Of a stretch of DNA of 64,000 nt, positions 51,038-63,655 are shown one piece after another. Source of the DNA: Daphnia carinata. Taxonomy: Eukaryota; Arthropoda; Branchiopoda; Diplostraca; Daphniidae. The DNA is taken from contig NC_081338.1 in the NCBI RefSeq assembly GCF_022539665.2, positions 5,021,679-5,085,678 of the forward strand. The letters are read 5' to 3'. The number at the start of each line of letters is the position of its first letter. The stretch's first letter is position 1. A model generated the notes under the pieces. It searched no databases and had not been told where the DNA came from. It saw only the letters and a list, made by a program, of their open reading frames with translations. A program made the translations under genes and the position numbers.

Positions 51038-53867
51038 CTAAATGTTGGTCGATTGCTGCATTTGTTTATGTTTCTCTTCTCGTTCCTGACGCAATTTCCG
51101 TTTGTTTGTTTTATTACCCATCTCTTCGCAGTGATCGGCAAACATCAGTTTCAGAGACGGGATGAAATGCGGCAAGTGGTGCAAACGATCTGGGCTTATT
51201 TGCATGTTATCAAAGGCTACGCCTATCGTGTTGGATGAAAAAGATTTCTCGTTGAAGACGGGAATCTTGGAGTATCGCTGGCTAAAATGAGTCAGCAAGG
51301 TAAATTTAGCTCCCATGGAACGACCCACTTCGATTGCCTAAAGAGACGCCGATGAGTATGCATAACATGTGACCCAACGAGATAATATTACCTGAGACGT
51401 TGTGCAATGCGTCTTCTTTTGAGCCTCCACTTCCATTCCGTCTTCCATCGTACTTTCGTGGATCAGAAGATCCGAGTCACGTCCTATATCAATCAGACTG
51501 AGGCACGGCATCGTGTCACCAGAGTACGTCAATTTGAAACCATCGGCCGTTGTCAGCGAGACGCCAAATGCATTGGGGCAGTGTCGGACGTGTGTAGTGA
51601 CGATCGATTTGAGATTCAGGCCGGTGATGAGCGCCGGATCGGGAGTTTTGCCTTCAAAGAGGCTAGCGCATGCAACAAGGGTGTAGTACTGTCGGATGCG
51701 TTCGAAACTGTAATGATACGTCTTCAGCCAAAAGTTGATCTGATGCGGAGCAATGAGCATCAAAGGTCCGGCATCGGATTTCGTCCGTTCAATGGAATGC
51801 TGTCGGCCTTGCAATAAACCAATCAGTCCAATATGATGGTCAGCATGAAGATGGGAAATGTAGACACCAACGAGGTTCGACAAAACGTGAGCGGATCGTT
51901 CATGTCCAAAAAAACGAACAATTTGCCCATAGGTCCCCTCACCACAATCCATCAAGATGAAACGATCCTGCCTGTAACAACAAAATTGTTAATGATTTAC
52001 TCTTCACGATTTTAGTTGATACGTACTCCAATTCGACTAGAATGGCGCTTGTGTTTCTGGTTTTGTTTGGAATGCACGATCCCGTTCCAAGAAAGACCAA
52101 TTTGGGGTAAGCTTTATTGCTGACGGGGACTGCATCTGCTAGTGTCAATTTCAAAGCATCCAAGCTGGCCTTGACTCCTTCCTGAGAAAGACTTTCATTG
52201 ATGTACTCTTGAGGCTTCAGAATAGGAGCAAGAGATAGGTCAAGCTTCTTCAAAGGTCTCAGATAATACGTTGTCAACGTTTGGCAGTCTAATTCCGGTG
52301 CTTCCGCATGTTCAGGCTCTCCATCCACTCGCAAGTCAAATGGCAGATGAGGAAAAATTTTCGAGTCGAGAAGATGCAGTTGATGTTGAATGCGATGAAC
52401 GGCAATACTACCGAATCCGCGTTTTTCTTCTCCACCTTTAGTCATTCCAAGCATCAAATGGCATGTACTGGCAGCAAAACCGTTCATCCATTCTTGGTAT
52501 TTCGGATGCCTAGTCAACTACACATACGATTTCAAGCTATTGATTAAACGCCAACGTAAAGATGTTACAAGTATTACCTCGACAGGAGTGAAATGGACCA
52601 CCACCTTCGGGGAATCCAATTCAGTCGCTCCATTTCGTCTTTGCAACTGTTTGAGTTGTGACTCGGATACAAAATTATCCAGGTAGGACTCGTCCGGACA
52701 TTCGACTACTACGAATACTGGACCAGGATCATCCGGACTACGTACGTCAGAAGCTAGAACGGTTTTGCCATTGGGAAGAGTGATATCTTGGCCAGCTTTC
52801 AGCTGGCCGTACAGAGGCCCGGGTGGAACTCCGAATTCTACACACTTTTCCGCCATCAGCATACCTTGCTTCGGATGTAGGCGGCATATGTAAGCTAGCG
52901 CGGCTTTGCTAGACGGATTCATGTCACCATTGTTCTCAACACGGGTTCGTTTGGCTGCAGGAACATCCTCTTATGAAAGCGAATATGGAAACGGTAAGTT
53001 TATGATTTAACAGGGTGTTGATTTATTAAAGAAATAACTGAAATAAAATCCGCACCAGGGTTTCCTTTTTCACGGCTGTAGTAGTTCGTTACGTCTTCTT
53101 CTTCGATCGGAGAGTTTGTAGCTGAACGGGGTAGCTTTCCAGTCTCATCAGGCATAATGGTGATGTAATTCATTTTCATGGCAGCATCCTCAAAGGTAGA
53201 TTCCGGGTTAGTGGCATCTACGTGATTGACTTGTAAATCCTTCAGGATGATGAATCTAGAAGCAGCAACAAACAAATCACCCTGAAACATAAAACAAGAG
53301 TTTGTACATCCCGAAAATCAGGTGCTACACAGCAATTTATGTATACCAAACCAGGTGCTCCATGGAGTGTAATATTGGGGACACCCACATCTTGGATTGT
53401 CAGAGAAATTCCAGGCAGGCCTCCCACATTTCCCCAAGATGTATGGGTAAAGAAAATGTGTTCTACTTTAGAAAGTTTAAATCTGTGTTCATGTGCTAGG
53501 CGTTGAGAACCTTCCCCGCAGTTGAAAAGGTAACTGAAAGAGAAAATAGTTGGTACAGGGTAATTAAGATTCATAAAACAACAGATTACCAAGACTGGTC
53601 CGTAAACATGTACAGTGACTTAGGTGCCCCACGAACACCAGAGCCCAGGACTTGTAATGTTACTGTACCCGGGGGATATTTTACTTTAGTAACTTTCTTT
53701 GCTTGTCTTTCTGATTGAAGTCGGGCAACATGACTCTTATCTTTCGGCATGGTGGTAAGCAAATTTAATAGACGTTCGTTATTCTTTTTTCCGGATAGCC
53801 TTTGGTTGGAATGAAAACTACGTACACTAAAGACTACCACATTTAGTAAAGGGAAACGAAAATTCAT
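51038..53867 (-). CDS. Ribonuclease Z, long form (ELAC2)
   Basis: Zinc endonuclease that removes 3' trailers from tRNA precursors in nucleus and mitochondria. Seven minus-strand exons (53590-53867, 53347-53533, 53056-53281, 52578-52969, 52027-52517, 51392-51971, 51038-51337) give 817 residues. The N-terminal half is the degenerate beta-lactamase domain (LQVLGSGVRGAPKSLYMF, YLFNCGEGSQRLAHEH, THTSWGNVGGLPG). The C-terminal half is catalytic: FLGTGSCIPNKTRNTSAILV, DCGEGTYGQ, the zinc motif SHLHADHH (563-570), VYSGD-type LTYSGDTMPC, HESTMEDG and THFSQRY. The first Met opens a basic, Ser/Phe-rich stretch (MNFRFPLLNVVVFSVRSFHS) suited to mitochondrial import. A second in-frame Met (MPKDKSHVARLQ, about 40) could start a nuclear form. 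The 3' end lies 110 bases from the stop of convergent GMC gene 4. Confidence 0.95.
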
Positions 53868-54332
53868 TAGATGATTCGAGAAACAGTGGTACTACAATTA
53901 CAGTAATTTTGCAGGTTTCGTCCACTAAATTTACACACGTGTAGTCATTGGCACTGTTAAAGCAGAATCAAAACATGGCCCTGGCAACCGTGGTTAAATA
54001 TGTTTTAATTCAAACATGTAATGTAAATAAAACTACATAAAAATGCTCAAACTATTATTTATTCTCAAAAATAAATTATAGTGTGAACTTAAGAATATTA
54101 TTAAATGAATTTTGAAGTTTTGTTTTCTAAAACTGGCAAGCGAAATATACTTCGGGCGCCATTAAGTTTGGGCATAGCCAAAGAGACGGAGCGTGGCGTC
54201 ATAAAACCTTGTGTTACCGGCTCTGTCACCATCATCCCTTTATTTCGTTCTTACTAAAAGTTTAATACTGTGTTTCTGTTTTTTAATTGGTAGTTCTTAA
54301 TTTTGCAAGCACACAAAGTTACCGTTAACACA
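53868..54332. other. Bidirectional promoter region, RNase Z / ALYREF
   Basis: 465 bases between divergent start codons of two RNA-processing genes; AT-rich, with no TATA box assigned. Confidence 0.5.
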
Positions 54333-55357
54333 ATGGGAGATAAAGTTGATATGAGTTTGGATGATATCATCAAAACTAACCGATCTGCTGGCCGAGGCCG
54401 AGGTGGACGCGGCGGTCGAGGTGGCAGTTCCCGTGGAGGCAATCGCAACGCCAGCTCAGGTCCCGTTCGTAATCAACGACAAGGAAATGCTGGCCGTTCT
54501 GCACCCTACGCCAAAGTAAACATTTCATTTCTATAAATTTGATTGTATTTTGTTTTCTAAAACATAGATAACCTGATATTCATATTTTCTCCTATTTTAC
54601 AATGTTAAAGTTCAAAGCTATTTCTTGTTTAGAGATGCTGTATGCTTATGCAAGTTTTCTAACTATATTTGTTTCTGTAGGGTAACCCAGATGGTGACTG
54701 GTCTCATGACATGTATGAAGGTGGCCCGAGGAAAACCAATCCTCGACTTGGTGCAGCTCCAACTGCTACTGGCGGTTCTTCTAAGCTAGTTGTTTCAAAT
54801 TTGGACTTTGGTGTGTCAGATGCAGACATTAAGGTATTGTCGGAACTTCATCCTAGGAATTCAGTTTTTACCTCCTCCTTCACCTATCCAGGAACTTTTT
54901 ATGGAATTTGGACCATTGAAACATGCTGCTGTCCATTATGACAGATCAGGCCGATCCTTGGGAACGGCAGATGTTGTTTTTGAGCGCCGTCTCGATGCAG
55001 TCAAGGTGAGCTTAAATTCTTTTATTTCCAAACAAGAACGTCGTCATTTGTTTTCATCGTTCAAAGGCAATGAAGCAGTACAATGGAGTTCCATTGGATG
55101 GTCGATCCATGGTCATTCAAATGGCTACATCCGATTTAAACACAATCGCAAATCGTCTGACTAGCCCTCGGTCAAATACCAACAACGGACAACAAAAGAG
55201 GACCGGGGGAGCAGCTCCCAGAGGCCAGAGAGGTGGAGGCCAACGTGGTCAACGAGGAGGTGCCGGTGGGGGACGTCGTGGCAATCCCAAACAGCCTGCC
55301 CCGACAGCAGATGAGCTCGATGCCGAATTGGAATCGTACAGGAGCGAGTTGAAATAA
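54333..55357 (+). CDS. THO/TREX mRNA export adaptor ALYREF (Aly/REF)
   Basis: Nuclear adaptor that binds mRNP and hands it to the NXF1 export receptor. Four exons (54333-54515, 54681-54833, 54892-55005, 55067-55357), all in phase 0, give 246 residues. The N-terminal UAP56-binding motif [12 protein letters not shown] (3-14) is followed by an RGG-rich stretch. One RRM (about 84-162) starts [22 protein letters not shown] and includes [19 protein letters not shown] second Arg/Gly-rich region leads to the C-terminal motif [17 protein letters not shown], again typical of the family. Start codon fixed by the UAP56 motif. Confidence 0.96.
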
Positions 55358-55745
55358 TGCAATCGTAAAATATTCACCAAATTATTTGATTTCCCCAAGT
55401 CTACACGTGGTGGATCAGATGTGTTGTACTACTGACGTCGAACCCTGATCCCAACTTATTCTCTTCCTCCCACATCCACTTTTTCAACAGTGTTTTTTCT
55501 TTCGTTTTTTTCATATGAAAATCAATGTTTTGAAAGACGAACATGTCAGGACCTGGTTTTAAGACATTAAAAAATGAAGCTTTCAGCGGAACATGTGTTT
55601 TATTTGTAACTCGAAAATGTGTTGAAGGTGACGGGTCTAGTTACCAGCTCATGTAACTAGATCTAGTTACACCAAATTTGTATCGATTTTGACTGTATTG
55701 AAATAATCTACACTTTGCAGTCATTTCGTATATTATAGAATGGTT
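55358..55745. other. Convergent spacer, ALYREF / 377-aa gene
   Basis: 3' UTRs of two convergent genes. No gene seen. Confidence 0.5.
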
Positions 55746-57142
55746 TTATGAGTTGCGTAGTGTACGACGGATCGAACGGCGCAGCTGTTGTGCAACTGCT
55801 GCCTCATTCAAGCTATCGATGATGGGAATCGCTGTAGCATGTAAAGGGATCCGTTGCAGAGGAACCGATCCGGCTTCGTTGCTGAATTTGGTTGGTTTAG
55901 AGAATTGGAAACCTTTTTTTTTATTGGAAATAAAATTAATATTTAATTTTTATTTAGATTCTGTCAATGGTTTTGACTTACTGTGAAGCAAAATTCCAGC
56001 CCGAGGGTGAAGCATAAGATGCATTTCGGCATTGACTTCTTCTACTGTGATGGTTTGATCGGACGTGTGGTCTTGGGATAAATCGGATTCGTTAGAGGGG
56101 TTTTCAGCTGGAGGAGCCATACCAGTAGCAGTTGCACCTGATGGTAATTCAAGTTTCAGTGGCCCAGCTACCAGATTTACTTTTAACATTTTTCGTCCGT
56201 TAGAAAGAGCCATGGCTTGCACATCACCAGTGCGACGGAGGGTACTAAGGCCGGTCAGACTGCAGAATACGTGAACCGGTGCTACCTCCCACTAAAGTAA
56301 TACAATTTTTAATAATTTAAAACACTAAAATTAATTCGAAACTTACTTGAGATGATTCCAGGCCTTCGTGATCTCTTCCATTCCTTTCTCCCTGATCACT
56401 GGAATTCGATCTGTTTTTTAAGGGGAGGAAAAACCGTCTCCGATTTAAGACGCTGGTAAACAATGTTGATGTATTCACATTACCTCATCGATCGTGCTGC
56501 ATGAAAACGAGACAGTGTCAAGATTGCTTTTTCTCTCACTGATCGTCTTCGCAGCAACATTGGCATAGGATCAAGTCCCGACATTTTGAAATCAACCACC
56601 ATACGATCGCAAACTGTCTGTACCAAACCATTGTATGTTTGCAATTGAGGTTGGAGGTTGTTTGCGAAAGATGGATATCTCATCGGGGAGTACATTGACA
56701 TCATCATCGGCGATGGATACGTAGATGTTAGAGATTTCATCGCTCCACAGCATCCGCATCTTCCCATTGGATCCACACGGGTCCATTCATCGCCCATGTC
56801 AGATTCCTCATCGTGTCCATTGTCTAATTTCAGTATAAAACTATTTTTGTGTGTGATTTATATTAACGTATCAATCAAATTTGATTTACCACAAAGGATG
56901 TCTTCAAGAAGTTGCTTGGCGTCGACTTGTGAGCCAGGGACCATCAAAGAAGATCGGACTTCTTCAAAATCCGAATGCCAATCAATTGTCCACTCCTTGA
57001 TGTCATTTGTGACTGCAAATTGTTGCTGATGCTCTGAAGAAAGTACATCAATGGCCATTTTTGCAATAGATTCATCTTGAACATTGCTAGCCACCGAAAT
57101 GGCGAACAAGAAAGAGAGGATGCTCTGAACGTAAAGAGACAT
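55746..57142 (-). CDS. Unrecognised protein, 377 aa
   Basis: Five minus-strand exons (56890-57142, 56484-56823, 56347-56410, 55982-56291, 55746-55912) join in frame to 377 residues. I do not recognise the protein. The N-terminus (MSLYVQSILSFLFAISVASN) is moderately hydrophobic. An acidic part follows (SDFEEV, HDEESDMGDEWTRVD), then GRCGCCGAMKSLT and a Met/Tyr/Pro-rich stretch. The next region looks structured (VQTVCDRMVVDFKMSGLDP, VREKAILTLSRFHAARSMR), as does WEVAPVHVFCSLTGLSTLRR. The end is basic (LRRSIRRTLRNS). No catalytic motif is seen. The reading frame stays open upstream of the chosen Met to about 57238 without another ATG, so an extra 5' exon is possible. Splice sites are good, so a real conserved gene is likely. 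Confidence 0.7.
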
Positions 57143-57942
57143 TTCAAACTGAAGTTCCAATTGCTCAGGTACGCCGAATTTAAAGGTGAGCGGAACACAC
57201 TCGACCTTGAAATTTTGGATTTCGGCCACACAGGTCAATCATCTCTGCTTGGTTTCTATTGACCTGACTTGACCCTCTTTATTCCAGGTGAAATTTCGGG
57301 GAATTCCGAAATATATCTGCCAGAATCCCTGAAAAACGAAGGTAAATGGATTCAAAATTTAGAAGCTATGTAAACGAGGAAAGTAGGACTAATATTTAAC
57401 TTCACTGAGTATGCTACGTATTGCTCTATGGTTAATGCAAATGAAAAGTACTACATTTAAATTATACAGACTATTTTTAATCAGACTATGTGATCGGTTT
57501 GTCTAATTTGTTGGTTTTTCTATATTTTATGTAGGGCATCTCTGTTCCCTTTCATCATCCATACGGTCTGTGAAACGCCTTCAGCCAACGACCTCTTCAT
57601 TGTAGACTGGCCATACGACCTCATGAGACGTACTCGGACTTTTTGGCGCCATCATTCGAGTTCAACAGGTACATGACCACTTTCTAGTTTATATTCAGTG
57701 TAGTAAATGCAGATTGTCTGGATTTGTTGACTCTTATCCGAGAAGTCGAGTTCGATGGTCTAATGTGCCCATGGAACCGCATAGAAGTTCGTTAATAGTT
57801 TCCAAATACCTGCTTGAATGTTTAGCCACTCGATTATAGGACGAAAATCCCAAGATTTGCAATTAGGAAACATTTTTTATTGCCAAACGTCAATCCGATT
57901 AATAATAATATTAATAATAATGAACATTTACATTAAAAATCA
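57143..57942. other. Spacer between 377-aa gene and lectin-like gene
   Basis: Promoter side of the 377-residue gene and 3' flank of the lectin-like gene. It contains a short TAA-rich repeat at about 57897-57921. No coding frame supported. Confidence 0.4.
57897..57921. repeat. TAA/ATT-rich simple repeat
   Basis: Imperfect run of AATAAT units just downstream of the lectin-like gene. Confidence 0.6.
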
Positions 57943-60900
57943 TTAATAATATTCATGCGAATCGTAATCGCTTTCGATTTCATGATCATTTCGGTGAATG
58001 ACTGCATTAGACTGGAACCGAATTGCCGGCCCGTTTAGCCACCCCTCGCAAATTAACCGACCTGATCCCATTGCACTGGGAATATGTACACGATAATATT
58101 CCCGGCCGACGGGAAATCGAATGTGCATGACGTAATTATTGAAATAACAGACAACATCGAATTCAAATTGCCAGAATGGCTTCTTCAATTGCGGGTATCT
58201 CCGTTTCTTTTCTTGGCGATAATCCTCCGAATTGTAGTTGAAAACGAGAGCATACTCGTTGCTGGACAATTGTTCAAGAAGTAAATGGATATTGGTGTGC
58301 CAATTGGTCAACGTTTTCTGGCACAATACTCCCCATATTTTGGTGTCACGCGGCCAATTCCACCAGGCACGAGTGATGCCAGTACTAACACCGTAACCGC
58401 TACCGAATTCTTGAAACGGCTGCCAGTTGTATGTCGAACTGCCGGAAACTCCAGCCGTTTCGTTGACCCATTTGAATGCTCCTGGTTTTTCACCTCGATT
58501 CCTCAAACCGATCCAAGAATCCACGATACTCTGATTGTTGAAAATCGCATAAACTTGTTCTAGGGCTATTCTCATGTTATGTGTAGGTGCGACAGCAAGA
58601 TGACCACCTTGCTGGATGCAGAAATGCTGAGCTTCATCAGCATCGACAGCTTCTTTTAGTGTGAAACGTTTATAACAAATGCCGTCGTCGATAACGAGTA
58701 AATGTGTGAGCCATCCCTCCCTGCAATAATGCCAGATTTGATTAGAAATTGTTTTTAGTTTATGTGAAATGTTAATTAGAGCATACTCGCAATAGTATTG
58801 GCGTGCATGATCCGTTTGACTGCTGATTATGAAACTGATATTCGAAGGCAACTCTGGTCGATTACAAATCATTGGCAGACGATCTTGACACGACTTGGTT
58901 ATGATTCGGTTATGTGTCAAATCGTAAGCCATACATAATTCATCACCTTCTCTATTTTCCGTTCTAACATCCCAGTCATTTGCTTGCAGAATCCACCGAT
59001 CACTCGCTGCTCATGAATACTCAGTTAGAAATTATGAAAACATATGTAAATAAAAATGAATTACCTTTATTCCAATTCCAGATAGGAGACTGGAGAGGCA
59101 TGGCTTTATTAAATTGCCGAAAAGGAAGCCATACTAGTCGTAAGGATGCTGATTGAATCCGATAAGTGCCTTCCTGTGAATTCTGGATCCAATCGTCCAC
59201 CGTTTTCGGCCGCAAAATTTCAGGCTGAAGAGGCCAACCGGCCCAACATTTAGAGACGGCGGATGCAAATGTTGTGACCTCAGTTATTCGATAACAGTTC
59301 CCGTCAAGAGCCTTCTCGAAGCCGTGCAAACATTGCGGCTCTTCTTTTCTATTTTTCATCGCATAACATTTCTAGGAAGTAAGATATCATTAAAACGCTT
59401 TAAAAATAATCTACTACATTTATTTGTGTATAGGATTGTACCTGGAAACGAATTGGACGCAAGTCGGGAAGTCCGCAGCTCCGTGTGATGATGTCTCCAT
59501 GGTTATCAACACAGATAGATTCACCGATGAAATTGCCGGACGGTACGGTCTGGCCCAGATATCCAGTCCATGTAATGTTACCGCGATCTTGAGGTAAAGC
59601 CATGTTACATGGGCTAATGATATCGAGAAGCAAATCGAAGTTGCCCTTAGGGAGGAAAAGTGAACGACTTTTTGCCCAACGGGAAAGTTCGAAATGCTGT
59701 CCGAGTTTCTGGGCCATTTTAAAATCAAACTTGTCGATTTTCTAAACGGTTGAATAATTGAAAAATAATTAAATATTTGTTAACTAAGTACTTTTTGCTA
59801 ATAGATACCTACTTTGTTTTTTATGTGAATCATAAAGGAGATGAAGTGACCTGTGATCACAGGTGGCTCCGTATGGAATTCGAGTGCGTTTCCAGCTCCT
59901 GGAGTGATTTCCTCTTCGACAAACTATGAGTTTGAATGTTCACATCTTATGGTATATAAATTTCATCTAATTTGCAATACCTGCGCCAAAATAATTTTTG
60001 CTGCGTCTAACATGTTCAGTAATCGACAGGATGTGCAAGTGGAAACGAGACGAGTGGTCACGGTGTTCCACATAACCAGGTGGAACCCTCGACCAGTAAC
60101 CACTTGATTTCGGTATGTTGCTTCACAAGTGATGAACCCAATCCAAGGAATGAGATCTTCTTCAGAAGCAAACTTGACCAACTCCTAAACCAGACATTGT
60201 CAAATAATGGTCAGTGTGTGTGGTCTGGAAATTCACTTACCTGTGAGAAATTGCGTGCATAACCGCCATTTCGCATCCACCTAATGGTAACAGCTGATTT
60301 ATCTACATCACTCGTAATCCTGACGTCACATTTCAACTTTAGGGAAGTCGTTTTGGGTGGGAAAATGTTCATGAAACCATCGCGGTTTTGCCCGATGGGC
60401 CCCCAATCGATGTCAGCGCCTTCCGTCACCGCCGACACCGATAACATTTGCCCTCTTTGTGGTGAAACTTTTTTGAATTAATCGGACTGATTAGTTTATG
60501 TCGTAACACGCTTTTACCCGAAACACTTACATGTGGGTTGACGAATAAGGGATCTCACGTCTGAGATACATATGGCGTTTGCCAAATCTTGACTATGTTT
60601 CAACTCGAAGGTTTTCAACGGATTTCGACCTGTTTCGAAACAGTACATTTGTCCGTCAGCAGGGCGAGTTAATTCAGGGAGCAGATTGCCAATAAAACTC
60701 AGATCTCTTTCAACATCTGTATCGAGACCAAAAATGGTAAGTGATAGTCATTTGTAATGTTGTATATTGTATGGTTGTATATATGTTGTAATATTGTAGG
60801 AGCGTTACATGAATTCTTGATTCCCAACCACTGCAGACGTCCATTACTGAAGCACAAACTAGTCCAGAATGGTTTGCCTTCGTTTATCCGCAATCGTGCC

Positions 60901-61167
60901 AACTCGTGCTGATTAAAAGAGCTCGTAAGTAATGTGAATCTTATTAGATAGTAAATGGTATCATATACATACCAAATGATCTTCTCCTGGAAGATCTCCT
61001 CCAATTTCGACACATCTAGCTCGGCTTGCGTTCCACGAATGTGGGGGCTCGTTGATTCTCTGGTAACAAAAACTATTGCTGGCAGGGCAAATCCAGTTTG
61101 TCGCGTTGACAAATGAGGTGAAAAAATAAAAAAACTGTGCACAAACGAACGGCATGAAACGTGCCAT
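57943..61167 (-). CDS. Large secreted C-type-lectin-like protein (875 aa)
   Basis: Ten minus-strand exons (60973-61167, 60809-60908, 60531-60716, 60241-60467, 59981-60184, 59813-59923, 59442-59741, 59065-59371, 58787-59006, 57943-58720) close to 875 residues. A signal peptide (MARFMPFVCAQFFYFFTSFVNA) is followed directly by a first C-type-lectin-like domain: FCYQRINEPPHSWNASRARC, GGDLPGEDHLHELARL, FWTSL. A second partial domain begins DGNCYRITEVTTFASAVSKC (exon 8). A third, the most complete, begins GICYKRFTLKEAVDADEAQH and includes CIQQGGHLAV, WIGLRNRGEKPGAFKWVNE and WGVLCQK (exon 10). The EPN/QPD and WND motifs for calcium-dependent sugar binding are absent, so protein or lipid ligands are possible. 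No transmembrane segment was seen after the signal. Function unknown; immune recognition or matrix are candidates. Exon 2-4 junctions are less certain than the rest. Confidence 0.8.
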
Positions 61168-62046
61168 TGCTCGGCGAAGCTCAGTTACAAAGTCAGGATG
61201 TTTCTGAAGGAACGATGATGTTATATCGAGCTTGAGAAAGCGGTTTTATTATGAAATTGGAAGGAAGAAAAGGCGGAGCTAGACGTTCGCATTGCCGAGT
61301 GAATTTTGGACGGTAAATAACGGAACTAATTGCGTTTTTCACGGTTGAATGCCCAAATAGCCTCCGTGTGTCAATCGTGACTGGCAACAACGGGGTTTAC
61401 CTCTAGAGAAAGTACAAAAATACTGCTTATTTACTATTCACGTAGTTAACCTATATTTACTACCGGTTTAATCCACATTCTTGACTTACAACGTCCAGCA
61501 TTATGTTGGCAAGACAAAAGAAAGGTGCCAATGATTAATGGATTTTATATTTTGGAATCTGTGAACTGCTAGATCGCAAAGCCTAAAGGCCTGCAACGTT
61601 TATGACAAAAAAGATTCAATCCGAATAAAAGATCAGCAAAGCAAAATAACACTACTGCTCCATGCAAAGTAAGTTCAAAATAAACTGTTGTGTACGGAAA
61701 GAAAAAAAAAATTAGCGTAGAAGAATCGGATACCTCATTAGCCATGGGATCTGGAAAATGACAGCAATGCCTTTTTGTTTTTACCGCTTCATAACGCCAT
61801 CTAATGGGATTTTTAATCCATGCGTCTTCCTACACAGCTGATCGTGTTCGGCTGCTTTAAATCAAAATCAACAACACGGTTGGGAATGTTACTCTCTCCA
61901 ATATTGTACGGTGTGCAGTACTATCACGTTCGTGTCGGGTAAGTTGTCTGTTAAAATATACTTGCAAGAAGAAAATGAGGGATTATTTATCTGTTAAAGT
62001 TTTATAGGACTTGCCAAAAGAAAGGCTAATTAATTAACGCCAGATT
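61168..62046. other. Divergent spacer, lectin-like gene / DHRS7B-like gene
   Basis: Promoter sequence for two divergent genes; a 5' UTR exon of the reductase may end near 61940 (CGTGTCGGGTAAGTTG fits a donor). No coding frame supported. Confidence 0.4.
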
Positions 62047-63655
62047 ATGAAACATTTATCTGGGGGAGACTCCTCCGAAACGATTACTACCACTGATGGT
62101 ACCATCCCCCTAGGTGGGTGTGATTTACTTGCATTATGAAATGAAACAACCATTAGTGGGCCACTGTCTGTTAAAGCCTCATAAATTTCTTATATTGTAG
62201 AGCTAGTCAGTGTTTTATTGGCCTAATTACTTTTCTCATGCTGGGTTAAAGCTTTTGTAACCTATTGACCCTATTTCATTAGTCATTGATGCTACGCTGG
62301 AGTTTGGTTAAACGAAACGAAAATGAATGTAAAAAGGTTTCTAGCAACCAATATCTATCAAATTTATATTGCTCTTGTAGAATATGTTATTAAGTTAATT
62401 CAGCTGTGTAAATTTCAGCTGTTAAAGTTGCCCCACACTGGTATACAGAGTTTAGTTTAATGATTTCTCTATTTCTGAATTTTAGGTTCACTTGAATCAC
62501 CCAGCAAAACAGGACCTGATGTTCATATCCTTAAACTGCCATTCCAAGGAAATTTCTTATCAAACTGTGTGAAAAAATTGCTCAACTCATTTGCCTGCTT
62601 GCTTTTTTTACCACTGACCGTAGTAGGCAGATTGATTGAAGCTTTTTTTGCCTTAAAGCAAAGAATTTCGAAACATGACTCAAGCCTCGAAGGTAAAGTT
62701 GTCCTGATCACGGGTGCCAGCTCTGGCCTTGGTGAAGCCCTTGCAAAGTGTTTGTACACAGAAGGATGCAAGTTAATTATCGCATCCAGGCGATACACAG
62801 AGCTAGATCGTGTGAAAGAACAGTTACTAGGTTCTGGCTTAAGAAAAGGCACCATCTACCCACCTGTAATTATCCAATTGGATCTGCAAGATTTTGTCAA
62901 TTTACCGGACAAAGTAAGAACGATACTCGGGGTTTATGGATACATCGATATACTTGTTAACAACGCTGGTGTGAGTTATAGAGGAGAAGTGACCGACACT
63001 AGCTTGGAGGTAGATGCCAAAGTCATGAATATCAACTATTTTGGCACAGTTGCGTTAACCAAAGGTGAATACCATCACATACTTTCTTAAAAGGATTACT
63101 AAAATATCGTTACCTTTATTCTAGCTCTTCTCCCTTCCATGATTATACGCCAGAGTGGTCATATTGTGATGATTGGATCGCTTCAAGCCAAGCTGGCCAT
63201 CCCCTTTCGGTGGGTTATTACTTGCAATATTTTTGTTCATTTGTTTATGTAGACGTTATTATTTATTGTTTTAACGAATGAAATGAATTTTCAGATCAGC
63301 TTATGCTGCTTCTAAACACGCCCTTCAGGCTTTTAGCGACAGTCTTCGGGCGGAAGTCAGTCACAGAAATATTGATGTTACTGTAGTAAACCCTGGTTAT
63401 ATTCGCACAAGTTTGTCCGTGAACGCGCTGACCGGTCGAGGAGATAAATACGGACAAATGGATGAGACAACAGAATCGGGTGCAGATCCTCTTCATGCTG
63501 CATATCAAATTGTCATTGCAATTAAGAGAAAAACCCAAGAATTGATGCTTTGTTCCATCTTTTATCGTTTGGCTGTGTTATTTCGTGCAATACTTCCCAG
63601 CGTTTACTTCAAAATGATGGCGCGACGGGCGCTTCGTGCCAAAAAGATACGTTAA
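62047..63655 (+). CDS. Short-chain dehydrogenase/reductase, DHRS7B-like (363 aa)
   Basis: NADP(H)-dependent reductase of the classical SDR family. The vertebrate relative DHRS7B is placed at peroxisome or ER and linked to acyl-dihydroxyacetone-phosphate reduction in ether-lipid synthesis. Four exons (62047-62113, 62486-63064, 63125-63209, 63295-63655) give 363 residues. A hydrophobic segment (FACLLFLPLTVVGRLIEAFF, about 57-76) anchors the enzyme. The cofactor motif is TGASSGLG (98-105), followed by NNAG and the catalytic Ser (IGSLQ, about 234) and YAASK (Tyr247, Lys251). The C-terminus is basic (ARRALRAKKIR). Exon 1 adds a 22-residue Ser/Thr-rich start (MKHLSGGDSSETITTTDGTI) ahead of the usual N-terminus; it is included because exon 2 is open from its acceptor without an ATG before the anchor. 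Confidence 0.9.

Noticed and set aside
51407-51817. Plus-strand open frame of 136 codons opposite RNase Z
   Set aside because: It is the antisense shadow of the catalytic exon; the minus-strand frame has all RNase Z motifs.
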